This document shows positions 34,442 through 44,530 of a stretch of DNA of 64,000 bases, in pieces; position 1 is the stretch's first letter, and each line of letters starts with the position of its first letter. This DNA comes from Chordicoccus furentiruminis (lineage in GTDB: Bacteria; Bacillota; Clostridia; Lachnospirales; Lachnospiraceae), in the NCBI RefSeq assembly GCF_019355395.1, contig NZ_CP048829.1, positions 1,054,001-1,118,000 on the forward strand, in the 5' to 3' direction. Made by a program: the position numbers and the translations under genes. The notes under the pieces are model-generated. The model saw only the letters and a list, made by a program, of their open reading frames with translations, had not been told where the DNA came from and ran no database searches.

Positions 34442-35893
34442 TTATTCCTCCCGGTCCCGTTCCGTCTGGCGCTCCGCGCGCTCCTCCGCCAGCTTTCTGG
34501 ACTTCGTCACGCGTTCCTTCACCTCCGTCAGTGTCTCGCCCTGCTGGATCTGCAGATCGACACCGGTGTCGTTGGGCTCATCGTCCTGGAAGCGGTAATC
34601 CTTCCCCGGCAGGATCGCATTCAGAAGGATGCCGACGAGAGAACCCACCGCAAGTCCGGAAAGCCCGATCGTCAGAGCGCCGGCCTTGAACGTGATGGCG
34701 CCGGAAGCTGAATAGTTGATGCCGATGGAAAGGACAAGAATCAGCGCCGCGATGATGACATTGCGGCTCTTCGTGAAATCCACGCGTGTCTCAACGATGT
34801 TCCGCACGCCGACCGCGGAAATCATGCCGTAAAGGACCAGCGAGATGCCGCCCATCGTCGCGGCCGGCATCACCTCGATGATCGCCGCGAACTTCGGGCA
34901 GAAGGACAGCAGCACCGCGTAGACGGCGGCGAGGCGGATCACCCTCGGGTCATAGACACGGGTCAGCGTCAGCACGCCGGTATTCTCGCCGTAGGTCGTA
35001 TTGGCCGGCGCGCCGAAGAGCGAAGCGACCACCGTCGCCAGCCCGTCGCCGGTCAGCGTCCGGTGCAGTCCCGGATCCTGAATGAAGTTCTTTCCGACGG
35101 TTGAGGAGATCGCCGAGATATCGCCGATATGCTCCATCATCGTCGCGAAGGAAATCGGAAGAATCGTGATCACGGACGTCAGCAGCAGACCCCGGTCCGC
35201 ATGTCCGCTTGCGAGAAGGCCGAACACCGTATCCTTCCAGATGACCGGCGAGCCGATCCACGCGGCCTTCGCCACCGGAGCGAAATCCACGTTGCCGGTG
35301 AGTGCGGCGACCAGATAGGACGCGAGCACGCCCATGATGATCGGGATGATCTTGATCATCCCGCGTCCCCAGATATTGCAGATGATGATCACCACGATGG
35401 CGACCAGCGCGATGCCCCAGTTGGTCTCACAGTTATCGACCGCCGACTTCGACAGGTTCAGTCCGATGGCAATGATGATCGGCCCGGTGACGATCGGCGG
35501 AAAGTACCGCATGACACGGTTCGCGCCGAAGGCCCTGAAGAGCGCGGCCAGCACCAGATACATCAGCCCCGCCACCGCGACGCCGAAGCAGGCGTAAGGC
35601 AGCAGATTTTCCTCGCCGTGCGGCGCAATCGCCGCGTAGCCGGCAAGAAACGCGAAGGACGATCCGAGGAACGCGGGCACCTTCCGTTTGGAAATCAGAT
35701 GAAAAAGCAGTGTTCCGAGTCCGGCGAACAGCAGCGTCGTCGAAACCGGCAGTCCTGTCAGCACCGGCACCAGCACCGTGGCGCCGAACATCGCGAACAT
35801 ATGCTGCAGTCCGAGAACGGCCATCCGCCCCTTTCCCAGCACTCTTGCGTCGTAGACCGGACTGTCTCCGATCGCTTTCTTCTGATAACTCAT
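34442..35893 (-). CDS. uraA: Uracil/xanthine permease (NCS2 family)
   Basis: This 483-residue membrane protein has about 12-14 helices. The NCS2 hallmarks are present: LGLQHMFAMFGATVLVPVLTGLPVS, RYFPPIVTGPIIIAIGLNLS, TMMEHIGDISAISSTVGKNF (His/Asp/Glu substrate region) and GAPANTTYGENTGVLTLT. NCS2 proteins import uracil or xanthine with protons; the TTYGENTG block favours uracil. The C-terminus (430-483) is a charged cytoplasmic tail longer than usual. It lies next to purine salvage genes across the R-M island. Confidence 0.92.
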   Translation of the reverse strand: MSYQKKAIGDSPVYDARVLGKGRMAVLGLQHMFAMFGATVLVPVLTGLPVSTTLLFAGLGTLLFHLISKRKVPAFLGSSFAFLAGYAAIAPHGEENLLPYACFGVAVAGLMYLVLAALFRAFGANRVMRYFPPIVTGPIIIAIGLNLSKSAVDNCETNWGIALVAIVVIIICNIWGRGMIKIIPIIMGVLASYLVAALTGNVDFAPVAKAAWIGSPVIWKDTVFGLLASGHADRGLLLTSVITILPISFATMMEHIGDISAISSTVGKNFIQDPGLHRTLTGDGLATVVASLFGAPANTTYGENTGVLTLTRVYDPRVIRLAAVYAVLLSFCPKFAAIIEVMPAATMGGISLVLYGMISAVGVRNIVETRVDFTKSRNVIIAALILVLSIGINYSASGAITFKAGALTIGLSGLAVGSLVGILLNAILPGKDYRFQDDEPNDTGVDLQIQQGETLTEVKERVTKSRKLAEERAERQTERDREE

Positions 35894-36034
35894 TGTCTCC
35901 TCCTCTTAAGATGCAAAGTCACAACAGGCTGCTATAGTGAGACCGTGATCCGGTCCTGCTACCATTTGTATGAAAATGCATGCCGCACCGCAAAATCAGC
36001 GTCCCGCAGATCCGGTCCGCGAAACGCTGAATCA

Positions 36035-36760
36035 TCAGACTGGCTCATCTGTCCGGGACTCATGCCTGAGCAGCTGAAAAACCACAATATACATCACCGC
36101 GACAAACAGAACGAACACCACAGTGGAAAGCCCCGTTCCGATCATCGCACAGGAATCATAGAAACCGTGAAGAAAGACGGCGAGCAGATATCCTGCTGCG
36201 AGATTGACCGCCGACCTGCCGCGTTCCCCGCGGTCCGCGCAGAGACGCGCCCGGCCGTAGAAACAGCCGAACACAACGGCGAAGCCGAGATGGCCGGGAA
36301 TCGAAAGGATCGCCCGCGGAAACGCCACCGTGAGACCGTAATCGAAGACATATTTGACGTTCTCGAAGGCCGCGAAGCCCAGCGAGACGAACGCCGCGTA
36401 CACGACGCCGTCGAAGCGGTAGTTGAAGTTCGGGTCGTTCCACGTCCGCCTGTAAAGCAGCACATATTTAGAACCTTCTTCCGCCGCTGCCACGACCAGA
36501 AAGGCGAGAAGGATCACATAAGTCGGACTGCCGCTGCTGATCTTCGAGTGATTGAGAATCGCCTCGCCGATCATCTCGAGCACGATGGAGATGAGGGCTG
36601 CGATCACGCCCTGTCCCGCAAGGGACCAGAGCAGTTCCGGCGGCTCCTTCTCCACGGTATCCATCTGATAGATATAGCGCATCAGAAAGACTGCGGGGAT
36701 CACGGCCGCTGAGATGTAGATGAACAGAATCCAGCCGATCGGCATCAGAAAAAACATCAT
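36035..36760 (-). CDS. PrsW-family intramembrane protease
   Basis: This 241-residue protein has about seven membrane helices and the PrsW glutamyl-protease motifs: AAEEGSKY (Glu94, Glu95, Lys98), FAAFENVKY (Glu133), GHLGF (His157) and LHGFYD (His198, Asp202). PrsW-type enzymes cleave membrane-anchored anti-sigma factors (RsiW in Bacillus). No sigma or anti-sigma gene is visible nearby, so the substrate is unknown. Length agrees with the family. Confidence 0.9.
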   Translation of the reverse strand: MMFFLMPIGWILFIYISAAVIPAVFLMRYIYQMDTVEKEPPELLWSLAGQGVIAALISIVLEMIGEAILNHSKISSGSPTYVILLAFLVVAAAEEGSKYVLLYRRTWNDPNFNYRFDGVVYAAFVSLGFAAFENVKYVFDYGLTVAFPRAILSIPGHLGFAVVFGCFYGRARLCADRGERGRSAVNLAAGYLLAVFLHGFYDSCAMIGTGLSTVVFVLFVAVMYIVVFQLLRHESRTDEPV

Positions 36761-36792
36761 TCGTTCCCTCCCCCCGGACGCATTTCTTACAT

Positions 36793-37848
36793 TTAACTAT
36801 GCGGACGGAACGCTGTCAACCCGGAACGGACGGTTCCTTCCTCCCGGACAAGCCGGAAATCATCTCCCTCCTCCGCAATTACGCGTCGGAAATCAGCCGG
36901 CAAAGGCGCCGTCACCGCAACCGGCTCACGGGAGAACGGCTGAAGGAATGTCACCCGCCAGGCGTGAAGCGCCGTGCGCACAAATCCCCGGTTCGCCCGG
37001 ATCCGCTCCGCCCGCTCCCCGTCCGTGAGTCTCAGCTGGGCGGGATAGGCTTCCATCGTCCGGCCGGTGCACTGCTCCGGCAGAAGAACGCCGCTTCCAT
37101 AGATCGGATCGCCCAGCAGCGGATGCCCCAGATAGGCCATGTGCACCCGGATCTGATGCGTCCTGCCGGTCTCCAGCGTGAGCGTCAGCAGCGCACAGTC
37201 CGCGTACTGTCTGAGCACGCGGTAATGCGTCACCGCCTCCGCTCCATCCGGACGCACCACCCGGCGGATTTTCTCCTCATACTCGCGGCTGATCGGAGCG
37301 CGGACCGTCCCCTCCGGATTGGCAAAAACGCCCGACGCCAGCGCCAGATACTGCTTGTTCCGGGATGCGCCGGCCGCAAGATGCGCACAGGCGGTCCGGC
37401 TCTTGCCGAAAAGCAGCACACCGCTGGTATCCTTGTCGAGCCGGCCAGCCGGCCGGATCTCATGCGGTTCTCCCCGATCGAGGAAATACTGCGCGAGATA
37501 ATTGGCCAGCGTATCGGCAAAATGCCCATGGGAAGGATGCACGACCATCCCGGCCGGTTTATCGACCGCGATCACGTCCTCATCCTCGTAAAGCACCGAA
37601 AGCGGCCCCCGCGCGGGTATAATCCGGCCCGGTTCCCCGTCCTCAAGCAGAACCGTCAGCGTCTCGCCCGCCGTCAGACGGCGGTTCGCCATCGCAGGCT
37701 TCCCGTCCACCGTGATACCGTTCTCCGTCCTGTATTTTGCCCGGGCGAAATCATGAGCGACGAGTCCGAATTCCTTCCGGATCACGTCGCCCACCGTTCG
37801 TCCCGTATCCTGCTTACGCGCCGTAAAGACAAGCGCTCTCGCCGCCAT
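36793..37848 (-). CDS. RluA-family pseudouridine synthase
   Basis: This 351-residue protein has an S4-like N-terminus (about 15-70: GRTVGDVIRKEFGL, VDGKPAMANRRLTAGETL), then the catalytic domain with VDKPAGMVVHPSHGH and AGRLDKDTSGVLLFGK (catalytic Asp138), LETGRTHQIRVHMAYLGHPLLGDPIYG. It isomerises uridine in rRNA or tRNA; the exact target (RluC/RluD type) cannot be assigned. The FolC-like gene ends 26 bp upstream on the same strand. Confidence 0.92.
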   Translation of the reverse strand: MAARALVFTARKQDTGRTVGDVIRKEFGLVAHDFARAKYRTENGITVDGKPAMANRRLTAGETLTVLLEDGEPGRIIPARGPLSVLYEDEDVIAVDKPAGMVVHPSHGHFADTLANYLAQYFLDRGEPHEIRPAGRLDKDTSGVLLFGKSRTACAHLAAGASRNKQYLALASGVFANPEGTVRAPISREYEEKIRRVVRPDGAEAVTHYRVLRQYADCALLTLTLETGRTHQIRVHMAYLGHPLLGDPIYGSGVLLPEQCTGRTMEAYPAQLRLTDGERAERIRANRGFVRTALHAWRVTFLQPFSREPVAVTAPLPADFRRVIAEEGDDFRLVREEGTVRSGLTAFRPHS

Positions 37849-37874
37849 CGGAACCTCCTTCTCTTCCGCCGCTC

Positions 37875-38924
37875 TCAGACCTTACGATCTTTCCCGTCTT
37901 TTTCCGCCGCCCGGCTGTTCTCTTCCGTTGCGTCGCCGTTTTCTTCGGTTTCGCCGCCGTTTGCTTCCGGCGCTCCGCCGTTTTCTTCCGGCGTTTCAAT
38001 ATTCTCTCCCGATGTTTCGCCGTTCTCTTCCGTCACTGCGCCGGCCGGCTCCGGAGACTGCGCGGAGCGGTGCACTGTCCGGAGTCCCTCCCGTACAGCG
38101 GCTGCGGGCAGCTCCCATCCCAGACCGCGAAGCGTCTCCGCTGCGGTGAGGACAACAGCCGCGTCGCCCGGACGAAGATCATCCGGAATGACAATCTCCC
38201 GTCCGCGCCAGAGAAACGGCTGACCCTCCGTTTCCCTCTCCGCCGGCTCCAGAGCGGAAAGATCCGCCTCCGCATAACCTGCATACATCGCGGCGCAGCG
38301 GCCTCGGAACAGCCGGTTCGCCTCGGGACTCACCGGATAGCAGACGGCCGTGCAGCCCTGTTTGATGACAGCGGCGTTCGCCTCCGCCGTCTCCATCCGT
38401 GATGCCTCCGGATCTTCCGTCCGCTCCGGTCCGAAATCCATGATCAGAACCGCGTCAGGACGGTCGATGACGTTGGTGCTGTCCGTCTCTCCGCCCATGC
38501 CAGCCCCAAGGAGCACGATTTCACATCCCTGCTCCGCAAAATACTGAATCGCAAGGGCTGTGGAAAGCTCCGACTCCGTGGGATGCTCTTCCATGGCGTC
38601 GGCCAGCACGGCCGTCTCCTCCGTGACATGCGCCAGATCACCGTCCGGGATCGGACAGCCGTCCGTCCGGATCCGCCCGCTGAGCCGGACGGAATCCGAC
38701 GAAGCCAGCAGCAAACCGGTGGTATAACCGGCGCTGCGGAAAACGGATTCCAGCGCCGTGCAGGCCGGCCCTCTGCCGCTTCCGCCCGCCACATGAACAA
38801 ACCGAAGCCGGTTCTGCGGATTGCCCATTCTGTGCAGCAGCTCGCGGATCCGGGAAAGGCCGGGGCGCCCGGCCTCCCCGCTGTATGTTCTGATATAAGC
38901 GATCGCTTCTTCTGCGTTCATCAT
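37875..38924 (-). CDS. Degenerate FolC/Mur-ligase-like protein with ENG-repeat tail
   Basis: This protein of about 349 residues opens like folylpolyglutamate synthases: AIAYIRTYSGEAGRPGLSRI, LLHRMGNPQNRLRFVHVAGG. The ATP loop expected as GTNGKGS is GGSGRGP (residues 47-53): the P-loop Lys is replaced by Arg and the final Ser by Pro. A shortened middle keeps VLLGAGMGGETDSTN, a FolC landmark. The usual C-terminal ligase domain is reduced and ends in a low-complexity EENG/EANG-rich tail (about residues 300-340). ATG 38922-38924 follows GGGAGG. It is probably not a working FolC. Confidence 0.7.
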   Translation of the reverse strand: MMNAEEAIAYIRTYSGEAGRPGLSRIRELLHRMGNPQNRLRFVHVAGGSGRGPACTALESVFRSAGYTTGLLLASSDSVRLSGRIRTDGCPIPDGDLAHVTEETAVLADAMEEHPTESELSTALAIQYFAEQGCEIVLLGAGMGGETDSTNVIDRPDAVLIMDFGPERTEDPEASRMETAEANAAVIKQGCTAVCYPVSPEANRLFRGRCAAMYAGYAEADLSALEPAERETEGQPFLWRGREIVIPDDLRPGDAAVVLTAAETLRGLGWELPAAAVREGLRTVHRSAQSPEPAGAVTEENGETSGENIETPEENGGAPEANGGETEENGDATEENSRAAEKDGKDRKV

Positions 38925-38967
38925 TCCGGGTTCCTCCCTGTTCCGGCCGGCATGTCCGGCCCGCTGC

Positions 38968-39005
38968 AAAAAAAGAAGCCGGACCGGAGAAACCGGTCCG
39001 GCTTC
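38968..39005 (-). terminator. Terminator of the arabinose operon
   Basis: Minus strand GAAGCCGGACCGG (39005-38993) pairs with CCGGTCCGGCTTC (38987-38975), followed by TTTTTTT. It lies 64 bp after the araB stop. Confidence 0.93.
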
Positions 39006-39068
39006 CGCATGCTGTGCAACCGCATCATAGCACAGCGCGCTGCCGTTGAACAGCCGTGAACAGGATCC

Positions 39069-40664
39069 TTACCAGCGCATCGACTCGACCGCCGCCTTCT
39101 CCGCGGCGAGCCCGTCCCGATAATGCTTCATGAAAGTCTCGAAGCCTTCGACGTCCTTCGGATCCGGCCTGACCGTCGTCCCGGACTGATGGGCGAAGAT
39201 CCGCTTCGTCAGGAAGTCCTCGAGCCGTCTCTCCTTCTTTCCGTCGATCATATACGCCGCGAGGAGCGCCATGCCCCACGGGCCGCCTTCGCTGGCCGTA
39301 TCCATACAGGTCACCGGCGCGTTGACAGCCGCCGCAAGATACCGCTGCCCCACGCCCGGCGTCTTGAAGAAGCCGCCGTGGCCGAGGATCCGGTCGACCC
39401 GGACCTTCTCATCCTTCATCAGGATGTCGAGTCCCATCTTGACCGCGCCCAGTGATGTGTAGAGATGAGCCCGCATGAAATTCGCCAGCGTGAAGGAAGC
39501 GTCCGGCGTCCTCGCGAAGAGCGGCCGGCCCTCATTGATATGCGTCACGCCCTCACCGGACAGGTAGCCGTAGGCGAGCAGCCCGCCGCAGTCCGGATCG
39601 CCGTTCAGGGAATTGGTGTAGAGCTTCGTGTACAGCTCTCCCATATCCGCCGGATGACCCGTCAGCTTCGCGAACTCCCCGAACAGCCCGACCCACGCGT
39701 TCAGATCCGATGTGCCGTTGTTCGCGTGGGACATCGCCACCGGAAAGCCGGTCGGCGTCGTGACCATGTCAATCTCGCGGTAGAGACGGCTCAGCTTCTT
39801 CTCCAGCACGATCATCGCAAAGGTGGACGTGCCGGCGGATACATTGCCGGTGCGCGGCGCGACGGAGTTGGTCGCCACCATGCCGGTGCCCGCGTCGCCC
39901 TCCGGCGGGCAGAGCGGGATGCCCGCCTCGAGCTCGCCTGACGCGTCGAGAAGCGACGCGCCTTCCTCCGTCAGCATCCCGGCCGCCTCGCCCGCGGTCA
40001 GAATCTTCGGCAGAATCCCGCGGGTCGTCCAGACATACCCCTTCGGCGCGATCAGCCTGTCAAAGCGTTCCATCATGGATGCGTCATAGTCAAGCGTCTC
40101 CGAATCGATCGGGAAGATACCGGCCGCGTCGCCGATCCCCGTGGCTCTCCGCCCGGTCAGCTTCCAGTGCACATACGAAGCCAGCGTAGTGACGAAATCC
40201 AGATCCTTCACATGCTCCTCGCCGTCGAGAATGCACTGATAGAGATGGGCGATGGTCCAGCGGAGCGGAATGTTGAAATCAAACAGCTCCGTCAGCTCGT
40301 CGGCCGCCTTCTGCGTGTTGCTGTTCCGCCATGTCTGGAACGGAGTCAGCAGCTGCCCTTCCCGGTCAAAGGCCATATAGCCGTGCATCATGGCGCTGAT
40401 CCCGATCGCGCCGACCCTTGTCAGCCTGACACCGTACTGTGCCTCCGCCTGCTTCTTCATGGACGCGTAGCAGTCGCGGAGTCCGTCGTGGATGTCGGCG
40501 AGACTGTAGGTCCAGATCCCGTCGACGAGTGCATTTTCCCAGTCATGAAATCCGACGGCCAGCACGCTTCCGTCATAGTCCGTCAGCACGGCCTTGATTC
40601 TTGTCGAACCGAACTCTATTCCGAGGGCGGTCCGTCCCTCTTCGATTGTTTCCTTCGCTCCCAT
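39069..40664 (-). CDS. araB: FGGY-family kinase, probable L-ribulokinase
   Basis: This 531-residue sugar kinase has the N-terminal phosphate-binding [15 protein letters not shown], the [11 protein letters not shown] and QTWRNSNT substrate segments, DAAGIFPID, and the C-terminal ATP domain with [25 protein letters not shown] and [17 protein letters not shown] members phosphorylate pentuloses. The araA and araR genes immediately upstream make L-ribulose the likely substrate. AAGGAG precedes the ATG. It is the last gene of the operon, before a strong terminator. Confidence 0.87.
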   Translation of the reverse strand: MGAKETIEEGRTALGIEFGSTRIKAVLTDYDGSVLAVGFHDWENALVDGIWTYSLADIHDGLRDCYASMKKQAEAQYGVRLTRVGAIGISAMMHGYMAFDREGQLLTPFQTWRNSNTQKAADELTELFDFNIPLRWTIAHLYQCILDGEEHVKDLDFVTTLASYVHWKLTGRRATGIGDAAGIFPIDSETLDYDASMMERFDRLIAPKGYVWTTRGILPKILTAGEAAGMLTEEGASLLDASGELEAGIPLCPPEGDAGTGMVATNSVAPRTGNVSAGTSTFAMIVLEKKLSRLYREIDMVTTPTGFPVAMSHANNGTSDLNAWVGLFGEFAKLTGHPADMGELYTKLYTNSLNGDPDCGGLLAYGYLSGEGVTHINEGRPLFARTPDASFTLANFMRAHLYTSLGAVKMGLDILMKDEKVRVDRILGHGGFFKTPGVGQRYLAAAVNAPVTCMDTASEGGPWGMALLAAYMIDGKKERRLEDFLTKRIFAHQSGTTVRPDPKDVEGFETFMKHYRDGLAAEKAAVESMRW

Positions 40665-40751
40665 AAGACTCCTTTCCTGTCCTCCTTCTTCCGGCCCGCT
40701 TTCCGCCCGCCTCCGGCGGAGCCTGATCCGCTTCTCCGGCTGCGCGGCGGT

Positions 40752-41882
40752 TCATCCGTCCTTCTCCGCCGTATCCGGTCCTCTGTAAATCCTCTGTCTC
40801 CGAAGATCCCAGACCGAATCCCGGTATACCGGCTCGCTCCCGAATAGGCAGCTGCCGTCAAACACCGGCTGCCTGAGCATCTGCATCAGATTCGAGGCGA
40901 CCTTCCTTCCGAGCTGCTCCTTCGGATGAGGGAAGGATGTGAGCGGCACCCGGCCTACGCCGGCGAGGTACGAATCATCGATTCCGACCACAGAAAGATC
41001 CTCGGGCACGCGGATGCCGCGTCTGAGCGCAAGCTCCACAAGCTGATACGCCACCTCGTCGTTGTAGCAGAGGCATGCCGTGCAGTCTCCGAGCCGCTCG
41101 AACAGGTAATCGCCGAGATCGCTCAGCTTCGATGTCATCGGCGTATCGACCCATACCACCTGCCGCTGGTGCGTCTCCCCGCCCCCGCTGAGCATCGCGT
41201 CCATGTAGCCGGCGTAGCGGAGCGGGCCCTGCCCGTCGTCCGACTTGAAGATGCCGCCGATCCGCCTGTGCCCCGCGTCAAACAGCAGCTGCACCGCCTG
41301 ACGGGCGACCGACCGGTCGTCGATCCGCACGCAGGGCGCGTCGATCTGGGGATATCGGGCGTTAAAGAAAATCATCGGGATATTTCTCCGCCTGATCTCC
41401 TGATACATCTCCAGATTCGGATTCGGCAGCGCGCTCTTCGCCGGCTCCACGATCAGACCGTCCACACTGTCCTTCTCGAGGATCTGCCGGAGCATCTCCC
41501 GCTCCCGCGTCACTCTGTTGTCCGTGAACGAGACCTGCATCGCGTAGCCGTTCTTCGAGAGCACCCGCTCGATGCCCTTGAGCGTCGGCGGGAAGATATA
41601 GCTCTCGTAAAACGTGCTGAGCACCGCGATGCTCATATACTTCGGCTCACGAACAGGCTGCCGGATCCCGCCGACGTACGTGCCGCTTCCCTGCACCCGG
41701 GTGACGATATGCTGCCGCTCCAGCTCGCCGGTAGCGTGACGAACCGTCTGACGGCTGAGTCCGAACCGGTCGCTCAGCTCCTTCTCGCTGGGGAGCCGGT
41801 CGCCGCTCTGCAGCAGCCCGCCCGCGATCTCCTGCTTCACCCAGTCGATGATTTTCAGATATTTCGCTTCCTGGTCGGCCAT
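40752..41882 (-). CDS. araR: AraR-type arabinose repressor (GntR head, LacI-type body)
   Basis: This 376-residue regulator has a GntR winged helix at residues 5-75 (DWVKQEIAGGLLQSGDRLPSEKELSDRFGLSRQTVRHATGELE), joined to a periplasmic-binding-protein-like sugar domain (82-365: VLSTFYESYIFPPTLKGIERVL, GLIVEPAKSALPNPNLEMY, VVGIDDSYLAGVGRVPLTSF). This domain swap is diagnostic of AraR, which represses arabinose genes until L-arabinose binds. AraR-like operators lie at 48466-48481, 48623-48638 and possibly 47041-47056. It sits inside the operon between araA and araB. Confidence 0.93.
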   Translation of the reverse strand: MADQEAKYLKIIDWVKQEIAGGLLQSGDRLPSEKELSDRFGLSRQTVRHATGELERQHIVTRVQGSGTYVGGIRQPVREPKYMSIAVLSTFYESYIFPPTLKGIERVLSKNGYAMQVSFTDNRVTREREMLRQILEKDSVDGLIVEPAKSALPNPNLEMYQEIRRRNIPMIFFNARYPQIDAPCVRIDDRSVARQAVQLLFDAGHRRIGGIFKSDDGQGPLRYAGYMDAMLSGGGETHQRQVVWVDTPMTSKLSDLGDYLFERLGDCTACLCYNDEVAYQLVELALRRGIRVPEDLSVVGIDDSYLAGVGRVPLTSFPHPKEQLGRKVASNLMQMLRQPVFDGSCLFGSEPVYRDSVWDLRRQRIYRGPDTAEKDG

Positions 41883-42021
41883 CTTCCCGTCTCACCCTGC
41901 TTTTCTCTGTTGCGTCTCCGTTGTCTGTTTCCTTCCGCTCCGTCATCGGCGGTCCTTCAAGCTCTGATTCCCCGCGGGCAGGCACCGGGCGCATCCACCA
42001 ACGCGCCTGCCCGCCTCTTTC

Positions 42022-43452
42022 TCAGAACCGTGCGAGATCCTCTTCCGTCGTGTCCTCGCCGATGGTGATCAGCTCGGTATCCGTCAGCTTCGCGAACAGC
42101 TCGATGTCCGCCCGCGTCAGCGCGGTCGAGACGACGGAATGATGCGCGCCGCCCGCATAGCACCATGCTGCGGTGCCGATCTCAAAGCTCGGCTTATGAC
42201 GGTACATGATCCGCGCCACCGGCAGCTTCGGCATCGGCTCCGGCTGCTTCACCAGCTCGATGTCCGCGCAGATGATCCGGAAATGATCGCCGAGATCCAC
42301 CAGCGTGCACTGGATGCCGTCGCCGGTCACACCGTCGAAGACAAGACGCGCGGGATCGTCCTTCCCGCCGATGCCCAGCGGATGCACCTGGATCTCCGGT
42401 CTGGACGCCGCGAACGAAGCCGGCACCTCCAGCATATGGGAGGCAAGCTCGAGCTCGCTGCCCGGCGTCAGATCGTAAGTGTAGTCCTCGATGAAGCCCG
42501 TCGCGCCTTCGCGGCCCTCCGCCATCTTCATCAGAACAGCTGAGAACGCGCTGATCTTGTAGTCTCCCTCCGGGCCGAAGCCGATGCCCTCCGCCATCAG
42601 GTCCTGCGCTGCAAGACCCGGCAGCTGGCTGAGTCCGTGCAGATCCTGGAACGTATCCGTGAACGCCGTGACACCGTTGGCCCTGATGAATTTTCTGAAG
42701 GCGACCTCATAGCGGGCCTGCGTCCGGACGGCCTCGATCTTGTCGGTCGCCATCGTATACCGGCTCTCGTACTCCGCCATCTGCGTGTCGATCTCGGCGT
42801 CCGTCACCTCCGCCGCGAGATCCGCGATCTCGCCGATTCCCCAGTACTTGATCTCCCATCCGTATTTGATCTCACACTCGAGACGGTTGCCGTCTGTGAC
42901 CGCCACGTCGCGCATATTGTTGCCGAACGTCGCGACGCGGGTGCGGCGCGACAGCCCGATCGCCTTCGCCACCTCCGCGAACCGGCGGATCTTCGCCAGC
43001 ACGTCATCATGCTGGTAGTACCCTGCGACGACCTCATGGCGGATCCCCAGCTTCGCGAGAATGAAGCCGAACTCGCGGTCCCCGTGGGCTGCCTGATTGA
43101 GGTTCATGAAATCCATGTCGATTGCGTCATAGGGCAGCCGCTCGTTTGCCTGCGTATGCAGATGCAGCAGCGGCTTCCGGAGCAGCTGAAGGCCCTTGAT
43201 CCACATCTTGGCCGGCGAGAAGGTATGCATCCATGTGATGACGCCGACGCAGTCGTCGTCCACCATGACCTTCTTCATGTCCTCCACGCAGATCGCGGAG
43301 GTCTCCACGGTCGGCAGCAGCTCGACGCGGATCACATCCCCGAGCTTTTCATTCAGAAAATCCGTCATGCGCTGGCAGTCCGCGCGGACGGACGCGAGGC
43401 ATTCCTCGCCGTAGAGATCCTGACTGCCCGGAATAAAATACAGTTTTTCCAT
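42022..43452 (-). CDS. araA: L-arabinose isomerase
   Basis: This 476-residue protein converts L-arabinose to L-ribulose. Motifs match the AraA family: FIPGSQDLYGEECL, VITWMHTFSPAKMWI, LLHLHTQANERLPYDAIDMDFMNLNQAAHGDREFGFI, MAEGIGFGPEGDYKISAF (metal Glu) and CYAGGAHHSVVST (catalytic/metal His). Length agrees with the family. It is preceded by AAGGAGG and lies between the importer permease and araR on the same strand. Confidence 0.97.
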   Translation of the reverse strand: MEKLYFIPGSQDLYGEECLASVRADCQRMTDFLNEKLGDVIRVELLPTVETSAICVEDMKKVMVDDDCVGVITWMHTFSPAKMWIKGLQLLRKPLLHLHTQANERLPYDAIDMDFMNLNQAAHGDREFGFILAKLGIRHEVVAGYYQHDDVLAKIRRFAEVAKAIGLSRRTRVATFGNNMRDVAVTDGNRLECEIKYGWEIKYWGIGEIADLAAEVTDAEIDTQMAEYESRYTMATDKIEAVRTQARYEVAFRKFIRANGVTAFTDTFQDLHGLSQLPGLAAQDLMAEGIGFGPEGDYKISAFSAVLMKMAEGREGATGFIEDYTYDLTPGSELELASHMLEVPASFAASRPEIQVHPLGIGGKDDPARLVFDGVTGDGIQCTLVDLGDHFRIICADIELVKQPEPMPKLPVARIMYRHKPSFEIGTAAWCYAGGAHHSVVSTALTRADIELFAKLTDTELITIGEDTTEEDLARF

Positions 43453-43544
43453 TTTATAATTCCTCCTTATAGGATGGGGAGAAGCGGGCCGCGCGGAAAG
43501 CGCCGCAGCTTCCGCCCCTCTGTTTCTGTGAAGACTCTCTTACA

Positions 43545-44519
43545 TCACTTGATGATCTGCAGGGACTGCCGGTCGGCGAAGACCGCGACGAAGATCAGGA
43601 ACACCACGCCCTGAACGAGCTGCATCGCCTGTGTCGTAAGCCCCATCATGTTGAGCCCGGATGTGAGCACCGTATAGAGAAGCGAACCGATGATCACGTT
43701 CAGGAAGCTCGACTTCGCGCCGCCGGAAATCGGCATGCCGCCGAGGACCAGTGCGATCAGGATCTGCGTCTCCAGCTGGTTTCCGCCGGACGCTGTGACC
43801 GAGCCGACCTTGATGGCGTTGATGAAGGCGGCGAAGCCCGTGATGGCGCCGGCCAGCACATAGACCAGAAACTTCATCCGGTCCGTGCGGATTCCGGCGT
43901 ACTTCGCGGCCTTCTCGCCCGCGCCGATCGCCTTCAGCCGGATGCCGAAGCCGGTGAAGCGGAAGGCAAGGAGCCCCAGCACGATGATGATCAGCGTGCA
44001 GATCATCTTCAGCGTCTCGTTCATGCCAAGCATCGTCAGCTTGATGTCGCCCATCACCGGCGAGTTGGATGTCATGTACTTGATGATGCCGCGGAACAGG
44101 AACATCGTGCAGATCGTGACGATAAAGGACTTGATCTTGCGGTTGACATAGAAGAAGCCGTTCATCGCGCCGATCGCCGCGCCTGTGGCGATCCCGGCCA
44201 GAATCGCCAGCGGAATGCTCACTTTCGACACCAGACAGACCACGATCGAGGCCATACCGAGAATCGAGCCCTGCGAAAAGTCGAGTCCGCCCATCGTCAT
44301 GATGAAGAAGACGCCGGTAGAGGCGATCATCGTCACATACACCTGCGACATCACCAGACTGAACTTGGAAACCATCCGGCCGCCCGTCAGAATATTGAAG
44401 ACGGTGAAGACCGCGATGAGACCCGCAATCGGAAGCAGCTGGCGGAACAGCATTGCCCTGGAAACCTTTTTCAGTTCTTCCTCGCGGGAGACTGTTTTCG
44501 TTGCACTCTTTTCAGCCAT
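43545..44519 (-). CDS. Sugar ABC transporter permease (second permease of the ara operon)
   Basis: This 324-residue membrane protein of the RbsC/AraH type has about eight to ten helices, with MTMGGLDFSQGSILGMASIV, GFFYVNRKIKSFIVTICTMFLFRGI, IRLKAIGAGEKAAKYAGI and IALVLGGMPISGGAKSSFLNVIIG. A hydrophilic N-terminus of about 25 residues precedes the first helix. It partners with the ATPase at 44531 and the other permease at 46049 for arabinose import. Confidence 0.92.
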   Translation of the reverse strand: MAEKSATKTVSREEELKKVSRAMLFRQLLPIAGLIAVFTVFNILTGGRMVSKFSLVMSQVYVTMIASTGVFFIMTMGGLDFSQGSILGMASIVVCLVSKVSIPLAILAGIATGAAIGAMNGFFYVNRKIKSFIVTICTMFLFRGIIKYMTSNSPVMGDIKLTMLGMNETLKMICTLIIIVLGLLAFRFTGFGIRLKAIGAGEKAAKYAGIRTDRMKFLVYVLAGAITGFAAFINAIKVGSVTASGGNQLETQILIALVLGGMPISGGAKSSFLNVIIGSLLYTVLTSGLNMMGLTTQAMQLVQGVVFLIFVAVFADRQSLQIIK

Positions 44520-44530
44520 GACGTTCCTCC

